DNA of 64,000 bases from Neolentinus lepideus HHB14362 ss-1. Its lineage: Eukaryota; Basidiomycota; Agaricomycetes; Gloeophyllales; Gloeophyllaceae. The translations under genes and the position numbers were made by a program. The DNA lies in the NCBI GenBank assembly GCA_001632425.1, contig KV425553.1, positions 533,648-597,647 of the forward strand, in the 5' to 3' direction. Under the pieces are notes generated by a model, which saw nothing but the letters and a program-made list of their open reading frames with translations, searched no databases and was not told where the DNA came from. Below are positions 44,892 through 57,470 of this stretch, one piece after another (position 1 is the first letter of the stretch; every line of letters begins with the position of its first letter).

Positions 44892-45821
44892 ATGGCTGAC
44901 ATCCTCTCTTCAAACCCTGACATCGGCCACCCGGCTACTGGCGTGCAGCTATTTGAGTTGAAGCAAGACGTCCTCCTCACACTTTTCCCTCTTCTCGATC
45001 GTTCATCTATCAAAAGCCTCTCCCTTTCTTGTCGGGCGGCTTACCAGCCGGCTATGCCTTGCCTTGTCCGGGCACCCGTCATTCTGATCAAGTACACGCC
45101 TTCCGGTAGTTTCTTCTCTCTAATGCGGACGATCATGGTTGCGCTAATTGCGAGAACTCTCAATCGAAACTGCAACCTGCAAGGATAGAAAACATCCTCC
45201 GTCCCGCTATTCTTCGTTGGATCGGCGGCTGCCTGCTACACTAGCCGATCTCATTCAAGAAGCACGCAAACTCAGGATGGTCCGCTTTGCCCACGCGGAT
45301 GCTATGCTATCACATGAAATGCTACTGTTCCGCGCGTTGAGCGACCATGACGGACTAGAAGGCGTACCTTCCGATGACGGATCATTCGATGACGGCGGCA
45401 CGTTGGTCAAAGTTGTGCTTTCTCAGGTGAAATGTCTTCGCTTCATTTCCGTCGCGATCAAATCACCTTCCTGCGCCCTGGGATTCTTGGCTTCTTCCCA
45501 GTCGACACTTCAGGAACTTTCAATTACTCGCATACCGATATCGCGCTACGACGACGTGGACAGCCATGATTCGGAGAGTGAGGACCATTCTCCCCCAGCG
45601 GACCGGACGTCAAGACTTCCGATGCAAATACCTCACGACCTCGCCGTCCTGCCTTTGAAGAACATGGAGCTACGCGGTGTCACCATACGTGGTGCGGACA
45701 TCGCGCGTATCTTCTCTAACGTCCACAGTATGTGGGGGTATCTTTAAATGACTCGCATATTGTAAACGTAAACAAAATTGACCCTTCATCACTGGTTTCA
45801 GGCGTACGACATGACATCTGA
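44892..45821 (+). CDS. F-box/leucine-rich protein
   Basis: Model with three exons, 44892-45105, 45155-45727, 45802-45821, giving 268 residues. The N-terminal ELKQDVLLTLFPLLDRSSIKSLSLSCRA is an F-box-like helix pattern (substrate-receptor start of SCF ligases). It is followed by leucine-patterned segments (LATLADL..., ALPLKNMELRGV type, VRFAHADAML). The first intron has a CTAAT branch site and restores the frame exactly. After the second intron only six codons precede a stop. Skipping one base there would give a longer frame (TSDVPRMHC...), so the 3' end may be truncated by a recent frameshift or lies in a missed exon. Confidence 0.5.
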
Positions 45822-48716
45822 TGTGCCCCGTATGCACTGCGTTAGCCTATACTGCGTATTCGCCACGCATTTACTTACCTCAGAGTATCGTACGTGAGAC
45901 CAGGACCAGGATACATGGAATAGTAAGTTGCAGCGAATCTGCCGTTCGTGTATTGCCTGCGCAAGCCCTGGCTCTTGACACATACCTTGCTTCCTTTGCT
46001 GGAAAGCAGTTGTCCTGGGAACATGAGTGGTAGCCACAACCAGCCACAGCCCCGTATTTGTATTTATGAGCGTGTGCCACACCGATATACCTCCCTTCTC
46101 AGCATCTCCAGCCTCAGCTATGCTGCTTAACGCACAAGAAGGGTATGATCCTTTCACGGAGCCGAGCTCAAGTCTGGTGCTCCGCCAGTCGAACTGATCT
46201 TAACGTATTCCATCACGAATATTACAGCGCCACGCCGCCACCAGCTTCGGTTCTGACGCGTCCCAGAAGTTCATAAAGATTCAAGAAGTCGAAGGCGGAA
46301 GGGACCACGGTCCGCTTCAGTGCTTTGGAGCATTTCCTGAAGAGCTTGCAAGATCAGGCATCAGGCAGGATAATATTGTGCACGTCTGCTATCGAGTCGT
46401 CCATGGAGGGATTTCTACGTATACGACGCTGTAGTTCCCTCTAATCAATCGTACCAGCATAGCGAGAAACTAGTCGATTTGGCTCCATCGTGAGTCGAAA
46501 CATATACTCTTCTGACGTCCGAGGAATTGTAACAATTGAGGATAGACACAATAATTGTGCAGCGTTCTCGGTGATACAAGCCTACGTCAAGCAGCTCCGA
46601 AATGCCCACTCGATCGCCTATTTCGCTTCCTCGCTCCATTGCACAACGTCAAAGCGTATACATGGTTATACTATCAATCCCAAAGCTGCAAAGGAGCGGG
46701 GTTAAACGTTGAAGAAATACGGTTTCCACGGCCCCAGCTGTGAGTTTGGGTCCGCGTTGTATTCCGTTGGATTCGACCTTACATCCCTTCTCCAGATTAA
46801 GATCTGTAGCTCAATACCTCGAGAAGGTAATTTGCCTTCTATGAATAAGCCAGGACGAGTCGCGGACGAATAAGTATCATAGCTGTTCACCTTGGTCCTC
46901 GCGCGTCAGCTGTCGCGATCCGTGATGTGAAGTCGCTGGACGGGCCTAACACGTTGTCCGGCTTATCTGGCGCTAATAGGTTCGGTATGGTCGACCCCAG
47001 CCCTATTTTCCACTACACCAATGATGTGGGAAGGAAGTCCCACAGAAAGGAACACCAAGCTAGTGTAGGCGCTACCGCAGTGGGTTAAATGTCCCTGGTA
47101 TTGTGCTGATCATCGTGACCGACGGCTTCCCCGCAGGCTGAAGAGATCCTGAACACGCAACCGGGGTGGACAGCGCTACCTGGCACCACCAGCTTCGGCG
47201 AGATAACAAGCATTGACTCGCCGAAGCATCGGCTGGCATTTGACCTCTTCGTGGACAGGATCCTCGACTCCATTGGTTCTTACTACGTCAAACTAGGTGG
47301 GGTCACTCGTCTTCGCTGGCGGTGTTGGCGAAAAGAGCAAGGGCCTCAGGGAGGCTGTTGGAAAGGGTGTTGAGTACCGGAGGAGAGACAGCGGCGGTGG
47401 CAGTGGTGGGCGTCGTAGTCGCGGAGTCATGGTGTATCCCACTTGCATGCTGTGGGGTTGTTGGGGATGCGACATCCGACGCGAGGCTGGGTCCTATGTC
47501 GGCGTGGAAAGGAGATTGCGTCTGGGGGAGGGTTAGAAAGAGGAAAAATATTCATAACGCATCGACGAGGCAGCACGCTCGATGCCCACATCTCGTCGTC
47601 GTCGTCCTCGGTATCCCAGGACTCAAGAACTGCCCCCAGTCCGAAGACTCGAAGCCCGTAAAAGAGGGTAGCGGGAGGGGAACCTGGACTGTGAAAAATC
47701 GAGTACAAACTCATAAAATCCGAACGCGATCACGGTGGCGGTCTATTCCTGAATGCTGGAAGAGTCTATCACATCCAGAGTGCCGAAGCGATCTGGATCC
47801 CGAGCTCGGGTAGTCGGAGTGAGGTGAGCAGTAACATGTGCTGTCGTGATTTATGCCTTGATCTGAGGTTACATCAGTCCTCTAGAGACGTGTATCAGAC
47901 GACTACTGTGCAGTATTGACAAGACTCTGTCAAACACCTGATGCCTGCTACGGCAGTCATGGCTTTGGTTCAGAGGCATGTCAGCGCAGCAAGATACCTA
48001 TATGCCAGTGGTGAGCGATGACGTCTGAGGGTAGAATTCCATCTGGCGCAGTTGTCTGCGATCAAATACCGTTCAAGGGGAGCTGGAATAGCTTTGCGCG
48101 AAGTACTCCTGTCCTCAACCTTGCTACAAGAGTAGACGACTATCATCGACAAGTATGCGTGGCGTGAGAACAGTACTTGGATCATGACACGGCTTAGGAG
48201 AACTTGCATGAGTGTTATGGTGCTCTTGGGCAGCTTATGTGCGGGCGAGGTGTATCTCCTCGGATTGTCTTCCTGGACTCTGGGAGTATATGTATACGTG
48301 GAACACAAATGTCCTTGGGGATGACACTGTAGCAACATGGTTGGGCAACAACACCAGGCGAGACGTTCTGCCCCTCGCCGCACGGGCTGTGAATCTGCGG
48401 TGGCTTAAGGAATGTTAATTACCGGTCAATGAACGTCCTTGGTTCCCCGATCACCGGAAAAACGTCTTCAAAGTTTCCTCGCTAATTGGCACTACTTTCC
48501 TGACCGCTGGTGAGTCTCACGATACTGGTATAGATGCTCATGTACCACATCATGGGAAAATGTCGCTAATACGGACATGCAGTCAGTGCATGTACCAGCG
48601 CCTTTCAGGATTGAATAACCCTCGCCATTCCGTGCACTCCAACTTAACGAGGCAACTAGTATATATATATCAGAGTGTAAAGCTTGGATTCGACGTCCTT
48701 TTCTATACTGCTTGCG
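45822..48716. other. Mostly non-coding with F-box-like coding remnants
   Basis: Short protein-like blocks on the plus strand occur at 46225-46440 (SFGSDASQKFIKIQEVEGG, FPEELARSGIRQDN), about 46585-46705 (VKQLRNAHSIAYFASSLHC), about 46875-47070 (NTLSGLSGANRFGMVDPSP) and about 47140-47310 (QPGWTALPGTTSFGEITS). They sit in different frames with stops between. They resemble the C-terminal halves of F-box proteins and could be decayed parts of the gene at 44892 or of a second copy. From 47.3 to 48.7 kb I see nothing supportable. Confidence 0.35.
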
Positions 48717-50715
48717 ATGACCTTTGGTTACTCCCTGCTTCTTTCTGTGACAGTACTTGCACTCCCAATTGTCTCTGCCAATTTCGCGCCGATTGATTCT
48801 ATCGTGGTATGCGTTGACGCGAGTTGGAGAGACTTATGTCTTTTCCTCTTGACGAAGTACGTTGCGCATGCGGCAACCACCCTTTCCACGCCCGGCGGGA
48901 AATTTCACGATAGCCTTGCATGGAGAATTGTCGCCGTCCTTCTGCCATCTGCCAGCTGGAGCAGGTCACTCGAGTTTTGTTCGAAATGGATAGGTGCGAA
49001 AGGATGGAAAGACAATCTTCATTGGGCGTGGGGGGGCGGTGCCTTGATGGTTGTTACACGCACAAGGACTTGGAAACCAGGCTATGCTTCTGCCCAAGGC
49101 AAATTGTTAGCCAGACTGCCCCGTACTTGGTCCACATACAATTACGCACTGTATGTCCTCATTGTTACTGCATCAGTGTAAGCTTAACGATGATGAATAG
49201 GGATCAGTTGCCCAGTGGTTATCAGACAGCGAAAAGACCAGTCGACGACGCTGCTTCTCTGTTCATTGACGGGGAGCAAATCAAATATTGGCCCATCCAC
49301 GGCAAGATGAATGAACTGCCTGAGGGCTATGGCTTGGCTTTCTTTGAAGTGAAGAATATCTTCATGGATGAGCTCAAGGGGAGGAGACGAAACTGGCTGT
49401 TGCAGGAAGTCGATCTGGTCTACGACGACCCGAGAAATGCGGATATCAAGTTGGCTCATACGCGACATTGGATGGCTATGTTAATATCTATCGTGCAGCT
49501 GGTGGCGTCGATGATCACCCTCTATCGCACCAGAGGAGACCAAATCGCTTGCTTCGGCTACGCCGCTTTTGGTCTGTCCGTCATTCCGTTCATGTTGATG
49601 TCCTTCATGAATCTCGTCTTCAATGCGGTACTGGGCGACTTCCCCCACGTTCTTCGGACCGGCGTGCTCGAGGAATCCGAGAGGTGTCTGCCACAGGAGA
49701 CGTGGTATGAAGGAGTGTGGGGCATCATACCGATGTTGCAGCTCATGACAGGACAGGTGTGTGCCTTGAAATGTATCTGCGGAAGGAGGACGATGGTGAA
49801 ATCCTCGTCGTGAATGACGGTAGGGATGAGGAGAGGTTCAGGTTTATCGACCCTTCATCGACCAATGCGGCTGAGCACGAATTCCGAGTTCACGCGATTG
49901 CCATCATTAATCATTCCTCGAAGGAGACCGCCAACGATCTAATCAGGTAGCTGATCAGGAAGGGGTTGACGAACCCGACCGCGACACGGCGCTGGTAGAC
50001 TCGTCACCAATCCAGCACGCAAGACACAGATCTTCCCGACAAGGCAAGAGAGAAGGAAGACGTCGACCGAGTTCTGCGAACGGAGCTGAAGGTACGTTTA
50101 CCGAGGAAGAGATGAATGCGAAGCAGTTGGTTCTCGGCCGGTTGGCCTTCCTATTACTGATCCTGGTAGTGATCCTACCGTACGTCATAATCTATTGCCT
50201 CTGTCAATTCAGGAATGGGGGTAGCACCCATTCCCAGCGGGCATGGATGATGGTGTGGTTGGTTCTCGGTCAGTTCTATGGGCTAGTCACCCCCTTATAC
50301 TACCCTTTAATCGCCCCTGTTTATCGGGATGTCATGCTGAAGAATGGTCTAGATAGTTTCCTGTACGGGCTCGACTGGCTACTGTTGCAGGTATTTCTGG
50401 TCATCTCGCCGAGTGCAATCGGAGAGTACGTTCAGATAGGGAAAATGTACATGGACTTTGGATCCTGTTCTTTGTCCCCTGGTTGATTCCATATTCTGTG
50501 TATGTTGTGTTGCAATATCGTCGCCCAAAGCATGTCTTAGTCAGGCTTTGAAGTTGACGGAAGGTCATGCTGCAGAGACGTCGTTGGAGTCGTTGGTCGA
50601 AGGAACGGGGAGACCCGACCGACGCCGATCTAGGGAATTCACACCGCGCCTAGGCAGAGCGCGGTTCTTCACCAATCCAGTTGCGACTCCCACTCGCATT
50701 AATTGGCGAAATTAA
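48717..50715 (+). pseudogene. Multi-pass membrane protein gene of a basidiomycete family, apparently frameshifted
   Basis: Starts with a signal-like MTFGYSLLLSVTVLALPIVSANF, then WRDLCLFLLTKYVAHAATT and a Trp-rich region. After an unclear junction near 49150-49190 comes LPSGYQTAKRPVDDAA, then hydrophobic segments near 49470-49640 and at 50140-50460 (FLLLILVVILPYVIIYCL, GLDWLLLQVFLVI). The order matches a membrane protein family I know only as uncharacterised in agaricomycetes. The frame changes without usable introns near 49755 (GQV to LEMYLRKEDDG), near 50460 (before ILFFVPWLIPY) and near 50550 (before LKLTEGHAAE). An intron at about 49947-50030 is plausible. I read it as a recently damaged gene; a functional splice form cannot be fully excluded. 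Confidence 0.5.
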
Positions 50716-52389
50716 TTTGTTTGATTTTTCTCTCACAAAGTTCTATGGTTAATTGGTCTCATCTGTGCAAATGAATTTGTTTGCTGGGCTTGTTGATGAC
50801 ATCGTCCGAGCTGTCTACAGTGCGTCACTGGTCAGATCTAAATATGAACAGTTCTTAGTGATGCTCGAGCAGAGGTTGAATTCAAGTCTCCTGCTCGGTC
50901 CGGCCGTAATTACGAGGGGTTTACCATCAACTAAACCTTCCAAGATGCCATTAATGTTAGAACCGATTCGCTTTTTTTGGTGTAGCGTTGATGGTACGAT
51001 AATGCGCACCACCGTCTGTTGACATCCGACGTAGTCACTGTTGTCGGCCCGCTGAAGTAGGTGACCCGGAGGTCAATAGTAATGTAACACTGCGAGGAGA
51101 TGGATGACTCGAAAACCAACAGATAAGACCGCGTACCGACCGAATAACTGTGCCAATGCTGTGAGCTTACTTACCTTAACCTACCCCTCGCATGACTCTT
51201 GCCGGTTCAATACGCACTAAAACCCGCCTTCCCAATCCCAAGAGGGTGGGAGCACGTCTTCATTTTCTAAATCGCCTGACCAGGTGGCCTTGACCACCAT
51301 TTTTTTTCTGGTGGAGCGTTGAGCCTACAAATAGACTCAGCCTTCGACAGTCGACAAAGTCGCCTTCTCCGACCCGCTAGGATGCCAGGCTCTTGAGCCC
51401 GACAAAAGCAGTATCATCGCGGAGAGGCCTTGACCACCTTGAGTGAGAGTGCTCGAGAGTGGAATTTCTTACGATTTGTCATCTGACAATCCAAATTGAG
51501 ATTCTCCAACCAGACAACACCACAATATTCCCTTCACGAGATGACGAGGCGCTGTACATACACACGGCGCATACCGACTTCGTCATGGGACGGATATGGC
51601 GGGGGCGCCGGCGCTTATGGCGGGGAGTTACAAGCTGCATAACGGTGGAGTACCTTGGAGCTCGCAGATATTTGTCCGGTCAAGAGATGAATTCGATCCT
51701 CATTCGTGGGTTGATATTGGGAACTCGTGGTGATGTACACAGTTGAGTTCGGTGCATCAAGGAAATGAAACTTCCAGTCTGTGCCGTCTCGTGCTATGAA
51801 AGACGCTCTGATGTCGCACTTATCCGAGGTTAAGAGCTTGATGGGCTAAGCGGCTAGTTTTGATGTGCTTCCACAGCTCAATTACCCGAATACAGAGAAG
51901 AGCAGGCATCCCAGGCTGCCGTATAAGGCGGACAGGCTGGTCCATGTGAACGTTCCATTCAGGGCGTCGAGACCCGACATCGGCTTCATTCAAAACTAAT
52001 TTTGGTGGAGGAGAAAACTAGACAAGTTAGTAGCCGGGCGGTGAATTTTGCGCGTGCACTGCCTCTGTCAAAGCACGTTCGTTGCGGTCTTGAAGCTTGA
52101 AGGTCAGGGAGATGTATCCAGCACGGTTTGTTTGAGGGGAATGAGGGATTTCGAGCAGAGTGAGGGTATGCAAGAGTCGAGTAGAATAGGACAGGATTTA
52201 TAGCGACTACATATATATGTAGTGGCCACGAACGTGCAGCGGTGCCTAGAGAAGGCCGGGGAAGGAAGCGTGGGCAGATCCGACGAACCACACGGAGCCT
52301 CCAGATAAGCCTCACCACTTGCCCCGCCATCAAAACCATGCATATATAACAGGTCTCCGCCCTGGCCCCTGCCCCAAGTCATCCTAGTC
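50716..52389. promoter_or_regulatory. Long intergenic region; TATA box at its right end
   Basis: tatataa at 52343-52349 lies 41 bases before the transporter ATG. A short string ggccttgaccacc is repeated at about 51286 and 51426. No gene or RNA could be supported in the 1.7 kb. Confidence 0.5.
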
Positions 52390-54509
52390 ATGGCCGCTCC
52401 TTACAAGAAGAGTCGCATGTCCCAGGTCTCCCTCATCTTTGCGTACGTGCCTCTCATTTACATCTAGTCCATTCTTCATCTCAGCGAATATAGCTGCGGA
52501 ACCGCTCTGTTCTCCGACGGTAATTGATCGTCATGCTGGTAAATCATCCGCAGACTAATACCACAGCACAGGTTATGCCAACGGTGTCATTGGAAGCGGT
52601 GTGTGATTGACTTTACATCAGGTGGCTCGAGATTTTGATCCTGACTAGGCTTTTGCAGTCAATACGCGTTAGTATACCCTGGATATCAGATCAATTACAT
52701 CCTCACATCGTCTCCTCTAGTTTTGACGCGCATATATGGCAAGGCCGAGGTCAGCAAGCACAACTACAGCACCACGCTGTCCAGTCTGGCCTTTGCCGGT
52801 ACCATCGTCGGCATGCTGACCTTTGGCTATCTCTCTGACAAGTTTGGTCGTAAATTCGGGATGGTGAGGGTCTCCCATCAACCTAATGACCCCAGCCCCT
52901 CATATACCACTTAGATGCTTGCTACCGGTATTGTTGCCTTGTTCTCTGGTCTCTCGGCTGCCTCCAAAGGCGCAAACGACAGCATCGGTGGGACCCTCGC
53001 CATGCTCAGTGCCATGCGTTTCCTCCTCGGTATCGGAGTCGGCGCGGAATATCCTTGCGGTTCCGTCGCTGCTTCTGAACAGTCCGAAGAGCAGGGTATC
53101 GCGAAAAACGCCCAGCATCGGTGGTTTGCTCTCGCTACAAGTGCGTCGACAGGCACCATCTTATTGCGCAGTCCTGATAACCTATGCTTAGATACGATGA
53201 TTGACACTGGCTTCGTGGTCTCGTCGTTTGTGCCCCTTGTCCTTTATTGGATGTGGGTTTCCCTTTTGCCCTGCCATCTTATCATTCATTTGAGTGATCC
53301 TCTTGAACAGCTTTGGGCCCAATCACCTTCGTGCAGTCTGGCGTCTGTCCCTCGGCTTGGGCGTCTTCCCTGCACTCGCGGTGTTCCTTTGGCGTCTCCG
53401 CATGGAGGATCCCACCCGCTACAAAAAGGACACCATGCAAAGGGCCAAGATCCCTTACTGGCTTATCGTGAAGCGCTACTGGAAGAGTTTGTCGGCGATC
53501 TGCATTACGTGGTTTATCTATGATTTCATCACGTATCCCGTACGTATCGCAGCATTCGAGTCTCCTATCCGAGCCATTGAATTATTGTATCCCAATAGTT
53601 CGGCATTTATTCGTCCACAGTGACCAACATGTGCGTTCTGATGAATGCTCACGGATGAAATCGCGACCTAATGGTTTCTTCGCAGTGTTACTGGCGGGTC
53701 GAGCGCTCTCAGCGTCGTCTTCGGGTGGGGTGTCGTGATCAAGTTGGTTCCACCTCTTTATCTAGCATACCATCGTTCACAGTTGCCTATCTAGTTTGTT
53801 CTACATCCCCGGAACCGTCGGCGGTGCCTTCGTCGTCGACTACCTTGGCCCAAAGTACTGCCAGATCTTGGGCCTCGTCATGCAGGCCATCATCGGCTTC
53901 ATCATGAGTGGCCTCTATACGCGCCTCACCCATCATATCGCAGCCTTTGCGGTTGTGTATGGTATCTTCTTGAGCTTTGGTGAACTCGGACCGGGCAACT
54001 GTCTGGGTCTGTTGGCTTCCAAGTCTGGTCCTACTGCCGTTCGTGGTCAGTATTATGGTATCGCGGCTGCTGTCGGGAAGGTTGGGGCCTTTGCTGGTAC
54101 CTGGGGTATGCATAATGCACAGTTGGAGCATGGTTCTGGTGTGGTTCTGATGCCTGTCCTCCTTACAGCATTCCCCGCTATTATCGATGACTTTGGCACT
54201 GGCGTTACTGCCACGACGGGTCCGTTCTGGATCGGAAGCGCTCTCGCTGTCCTCAGTGCCGTTATTACGCTAGCGTTCATCAAGCCTCTGAGCCATGACG
54301 GTATGGTAGAGGAAGATCGTCTGGTGAGCAATTCGACTTCCCCTTGTCGGCCCGCATATACTCACCTGCTGTTGCAGTTCCGGGAGTACTTGGAAGCCAA
54401 TGGCTACGACACGAGCCAGATGGGTCTTGGTGGCGATGAGACGGTCGTCGTTTCGTCCGCAACGGCGGACAAGTTTGACGCCTCAAGCGAGAAGGTCTCT
54501 ACTGTCTGA
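52390..54509 (+). CDS. MFS transporter, Git1-like (glycerophosphoinositol/phosphate type)
   Basis: Plasma-membrane permease of the major facilitator superfamily, 489 residues, most like fungal Git1 transporters of glycerophosphoinositol and related phosphate compounds. Exons: 52390-52442, 52485-52519, 52572-52598, 52659-52667, 52721-52863, 52915-53140, 53192-53252, 53311-53539, 53599-53630, 53686-53742, 53795-54105, 54169-54323, 54378-54509. The MFS signature GYLSDKFGRKFGMM lies after the second membrane segment, with RFLLGIGVGAEYPCGS and WRLSLGLGVFPALAVFLWRL following. The central-loop and C-terminal half (YLGPKYC, SFGELGPGNCLGLLASKS) are strongly conserved in this subfamily. The C-terminal tail REYLEANGYDTSQMGLG is also typical. 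Exon 4 is only 9 bases. About 12 membrane segments are expected. Confidence 0.92.
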
Positions 54510-54775
54510 TCTGTCTTGAGAGCGCTTCTGTGATGGCTGTATCTTACAGATTCGGATGTTAAATAAGTTATAACCCTGTTGTTATCTCGCTTGTAATGCC
54601 ATGTATGACCCTTTATGATAGCGATGGCCTCTATTTACGCGTTCTTGCTGTGCAATGCTTATTATCTTGGAAATCGGTTGGTCCTGCGTGCCAGTCGACA
54701 TCTGCGTTGCACACAGAGAATAGTCACCAGGAAGTACATGCATTGAAGAGTGAATGCGTTATGGGCATGGAAGGA

Positions 54776-55216
54776 CTAGTGCTGCATCGATTCTCCCGAG
54801 CCGCCCTTGCCTGTCTTTGTTAATTCGGACCTGGTAAAAAATATGAGGGGAGCTGCTTTGAAAAAGAACAACGGAACGCACCTGAGCTGCACACTGAAAT
54901 CATCTTCAATGTCATCATCATCCCAATTGTCCTCCCATAGCTTGTCCCCTCCCGACTTTGCCGCACCAGGCGCCGCACCTCCTAGATGTGCCAAGTTCGT
55001 CTGCGAGTCGTCCCAGTCTGTGAACGTTTGGATGCGTCAGCGTTCTGACTGTACGACCAGGCGCATGGCATGCGTACCTGCAACTGCGAACTCCTCGAAC
55101 TCATCGTCTTCTTCCAGGACGCCGAGATGGGGCTGGGTCTCCTCCTCCTTCGAAGACTCCGGGTCATGTGCCAGAGATTCGGTGGCAGGCTTGGATGTGG
55201 ACGGTTCTGAGGACAT
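54776..55216 (-). CDS. SEM1: SEM1/DSS1, 26S proteasome lid subunit
   Basis: Small acidic protein of 109 residues, partner of the proteasome lid, the TREX-2 mRNA export complex and BRCA2-type repair complexes. Exons: 55216-55078, 55017-54882, 54830-54776, GT-AG. The two conserved acidic/Trp blocks are evident: LGVLEEDDEFEEF then DWDD, and LWEDNWDDDDIEDDFSVQLR. Between them sits a longer-than-usual Ala/Gly linker (HLGGAAPGAAKSGGD). The short basic/Gly tail after the last intron (SELTKTGKGG) is usual. It ends 266 bases after the end of the convergent transporter and starts 267 bases from the 3' end of the sirtuin gene. Confidence 0.95.
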
Positions 55217-55483
55217 TGGTACGAGAGTGCAAGAGATCGAGTTAACCGAAGGATCGAAGACGCGTCGGGGACGTCAGTCGATGACCGTGGGAATATGGAC
55301 TCAGGCGTTAAAATGTTGTGGCTGCTTGTGGCTGCCTCCCCCTCAGAATACGCAAGAGTAATAATGATATGCGAAGCTATGAGCTATTATGTGACCTAGT
55401 GCTGTGCAGTCCGAAGGCCACGGAAATAGTACACTATATGCACAGATAGTAGATAAATACAGTATATAGGGTCCGACATGCCG

Positions 55484-57470
55484 CTATCCGCCAGATCCTC
55501 GCAAACCGTACTGAACAGTCCGTAGAAATGCGGTAGACAGTCCATCAGAGCTGTCTTGGTCACTGTCCTCAATAGATGTAAGGGTATCTGAGGAGGCCGA
55601 GTGTGGGGGTCTGTTTGGCTTGCTGGGTTTCTTGGCGAAAGACACAGGCGGGGAAGGGGAAGGGGAAAGTAGTTGTATGCGCTTCTTCTTTGCCCTCGGA
55701 ACGGGTGTGGTTATGCATACTTCAGAAAGCACTTGACGGACCTCTTCCCTGCAGGAATCTGGCTTCTTGAGGCGGGCTGGGATCTTGATTGTGATGGGCC
55801 TAATATCATCTTCTCTCATATTCTTCGCACGTTTGAACGATGGTGACGGCCGTCGAAATGGCTTCACAGGAGTAACCAACGTGTGCTTAGACTTCGTCGG
55901 TGTCTGCGGTAATAACCTGGCCTTCTTCGAAGGGGAATGTGAAGCGCCACCACCTTTACGTTTCTTCTGCGGGATAAGGACGGGTTCTTCTTCAGCAACT
56001 ATGTTCTGGAAACGGTCCTTCCGCGCAGCCGCCTCTTGCCTTTTCTTCTTCCTCTCCACCGCGGCTTCCTTCGCCTTATCCTCCTTCGCCATCTCCTCAG
56101 CCAACATCCGTGCAAACGTCTGCGCGTCGCCCTTTATCCAGACATCAAACACCCCCTCCCACTCTCTCGTCGGGACAGGAAAGTCCAGATTCAGGTATAT
56201 TGATTTCATGGGGGTCTCCTCATCCGCAGGACTAGCTCTTCGGGGCGGCGTCGAAGAAGGGGTCATAAGGCCGGTCTGAGCAGCTTCCTTAGCGGAACTG
56301 CGACACCGCACGGCCTTCGCAAACTCGCGCACAATACGTTTCGTCCCCGGCACCCGAAGACTCGTGCCCACAACTAGGAGAAAATCCGCACCAGCTCGTC
56401 CTTTACCCTTATTGCTCCCCACCAGGTCCTTGCGTACCACCTCCCCTACGCCCTCGCCCTCCCTGTGCTCCTCGTTGTACAGGACGACGCTCGGCCTGAG
56501 CTTCCCGACGCCCCGTGAACGCTTGCCTACGAGCTGACGGGTTCGTTCGGCAGTGGTACACTCGGGACAGGATGGGGGAAAACCAGATGATAGGGATGGA
56601 AGATGATCTTCGAGCGGAAAAGACTGGTGACAACTCTGGCAGTGCATCCTTTGTAGTGTCCCGTGCAATGGTATGCATCGGGGTGTTTCCGCCGGTGGGG
56701 AAAGGAGTCGGACGCCAGGGGAATCAACAGAGAGAGAAGACGATGACTGATGGGAAGTCTTGTGCTTAGCAGAGGACTTTGGTGACCACGCATTTACTTT
56801 CCGATCTTTGAAATCAGGTATACCCAGAGATAGCCCGCATTTGGATTCCAAGGCATCGATATTCTGAGTATAAACTCTTAGCAGTCGTCCTCGGTTGTCG
56901 AGAGTACGAAGAACGTTGTGGAAAGGAGTCGGAGTGGCCGCCTTCGATAGTTGGGAGAGATGGGCAATCATCTGGCAGAACAGAGCGGTGGTGCCCTCGG
57001 ACTATGTATTCAAAATATTAGAGGATACATCGCAGAGACAACGGAACATAACCAATGTACGGGCATGAATTAACACGCATACATGCAGCCATCTGTCCTT
57101 TGTCTCGTCGAAAAGTTATGCACGCACATTGAACACCGACGCATCAAACAGATCTCTCCCTGACGACAACGACTCCTTCGGATTGTCCTTCTTCATTGTC
57201 TGGAAAAGACCTTCAGGCGAGCGGAAATCCGGTATGCCAGCATGCACCGATATCCCAGCGCCTGTGTTAGCGGATACGCACAACCGTTCAATATCTCAGC
57301 TGAGAAAAAGACAATATTAGATCCTCACCGCATACAACAGCAATCCTCTTCGCCTTCAAAATAGCTTTGACCAATTTCCCCAGCTGGTTTTCCGGGTCAG
57401 ACGGCGGTACTAAGAATGCTGGCGTCTGTGGGACTGGCGAGGCCGCCTCGAGCGGGAGGCACACCGTCAT
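55484..57470 (-). CDS. Sirtuin, Hst3/Hst4-like NAD-dependent deacetylase
   Basis: NAD-dependent histone deacetylase of 597 residues, most like yeast Hst3/Hst4, which remove acetyl from histone H3 Lys56. Exons: 57470-57329, 57261-57128, 57001-55484. Marks are GAGISVHAGIPDFRSPEGLF across the first intron (NAD binding), TQNIDALE, the catalytic His in LHGTLQRMHC, four zinc Cys (CQSC and CPEC), RPSVVLYNEEH, and VVGTSLRVPGTK. The C-terminal 250 residues are charged, Lys/Ser/Pro-rich with nuclear-localisation-like clusters (KKRKGG, RAKKKR). The start MTVCLPL was chosen because in-frame sequence further upstream looks non-coding. Intron 2 is 126 bases. Confidence 0.9.

Noticed and set aside
47322..47813. 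163-codon plus-strand frame
   Set aside because: Composition is inconsistent along its length and no motif is seen; overlapping frames on both strands are equally open.
51160..51320. Possible U1-like snRNA (cttacttacc start and a later attttttttctgg)
   Set aside because: The remaining stem-loops of U1 could not be found; the match is too short to call.
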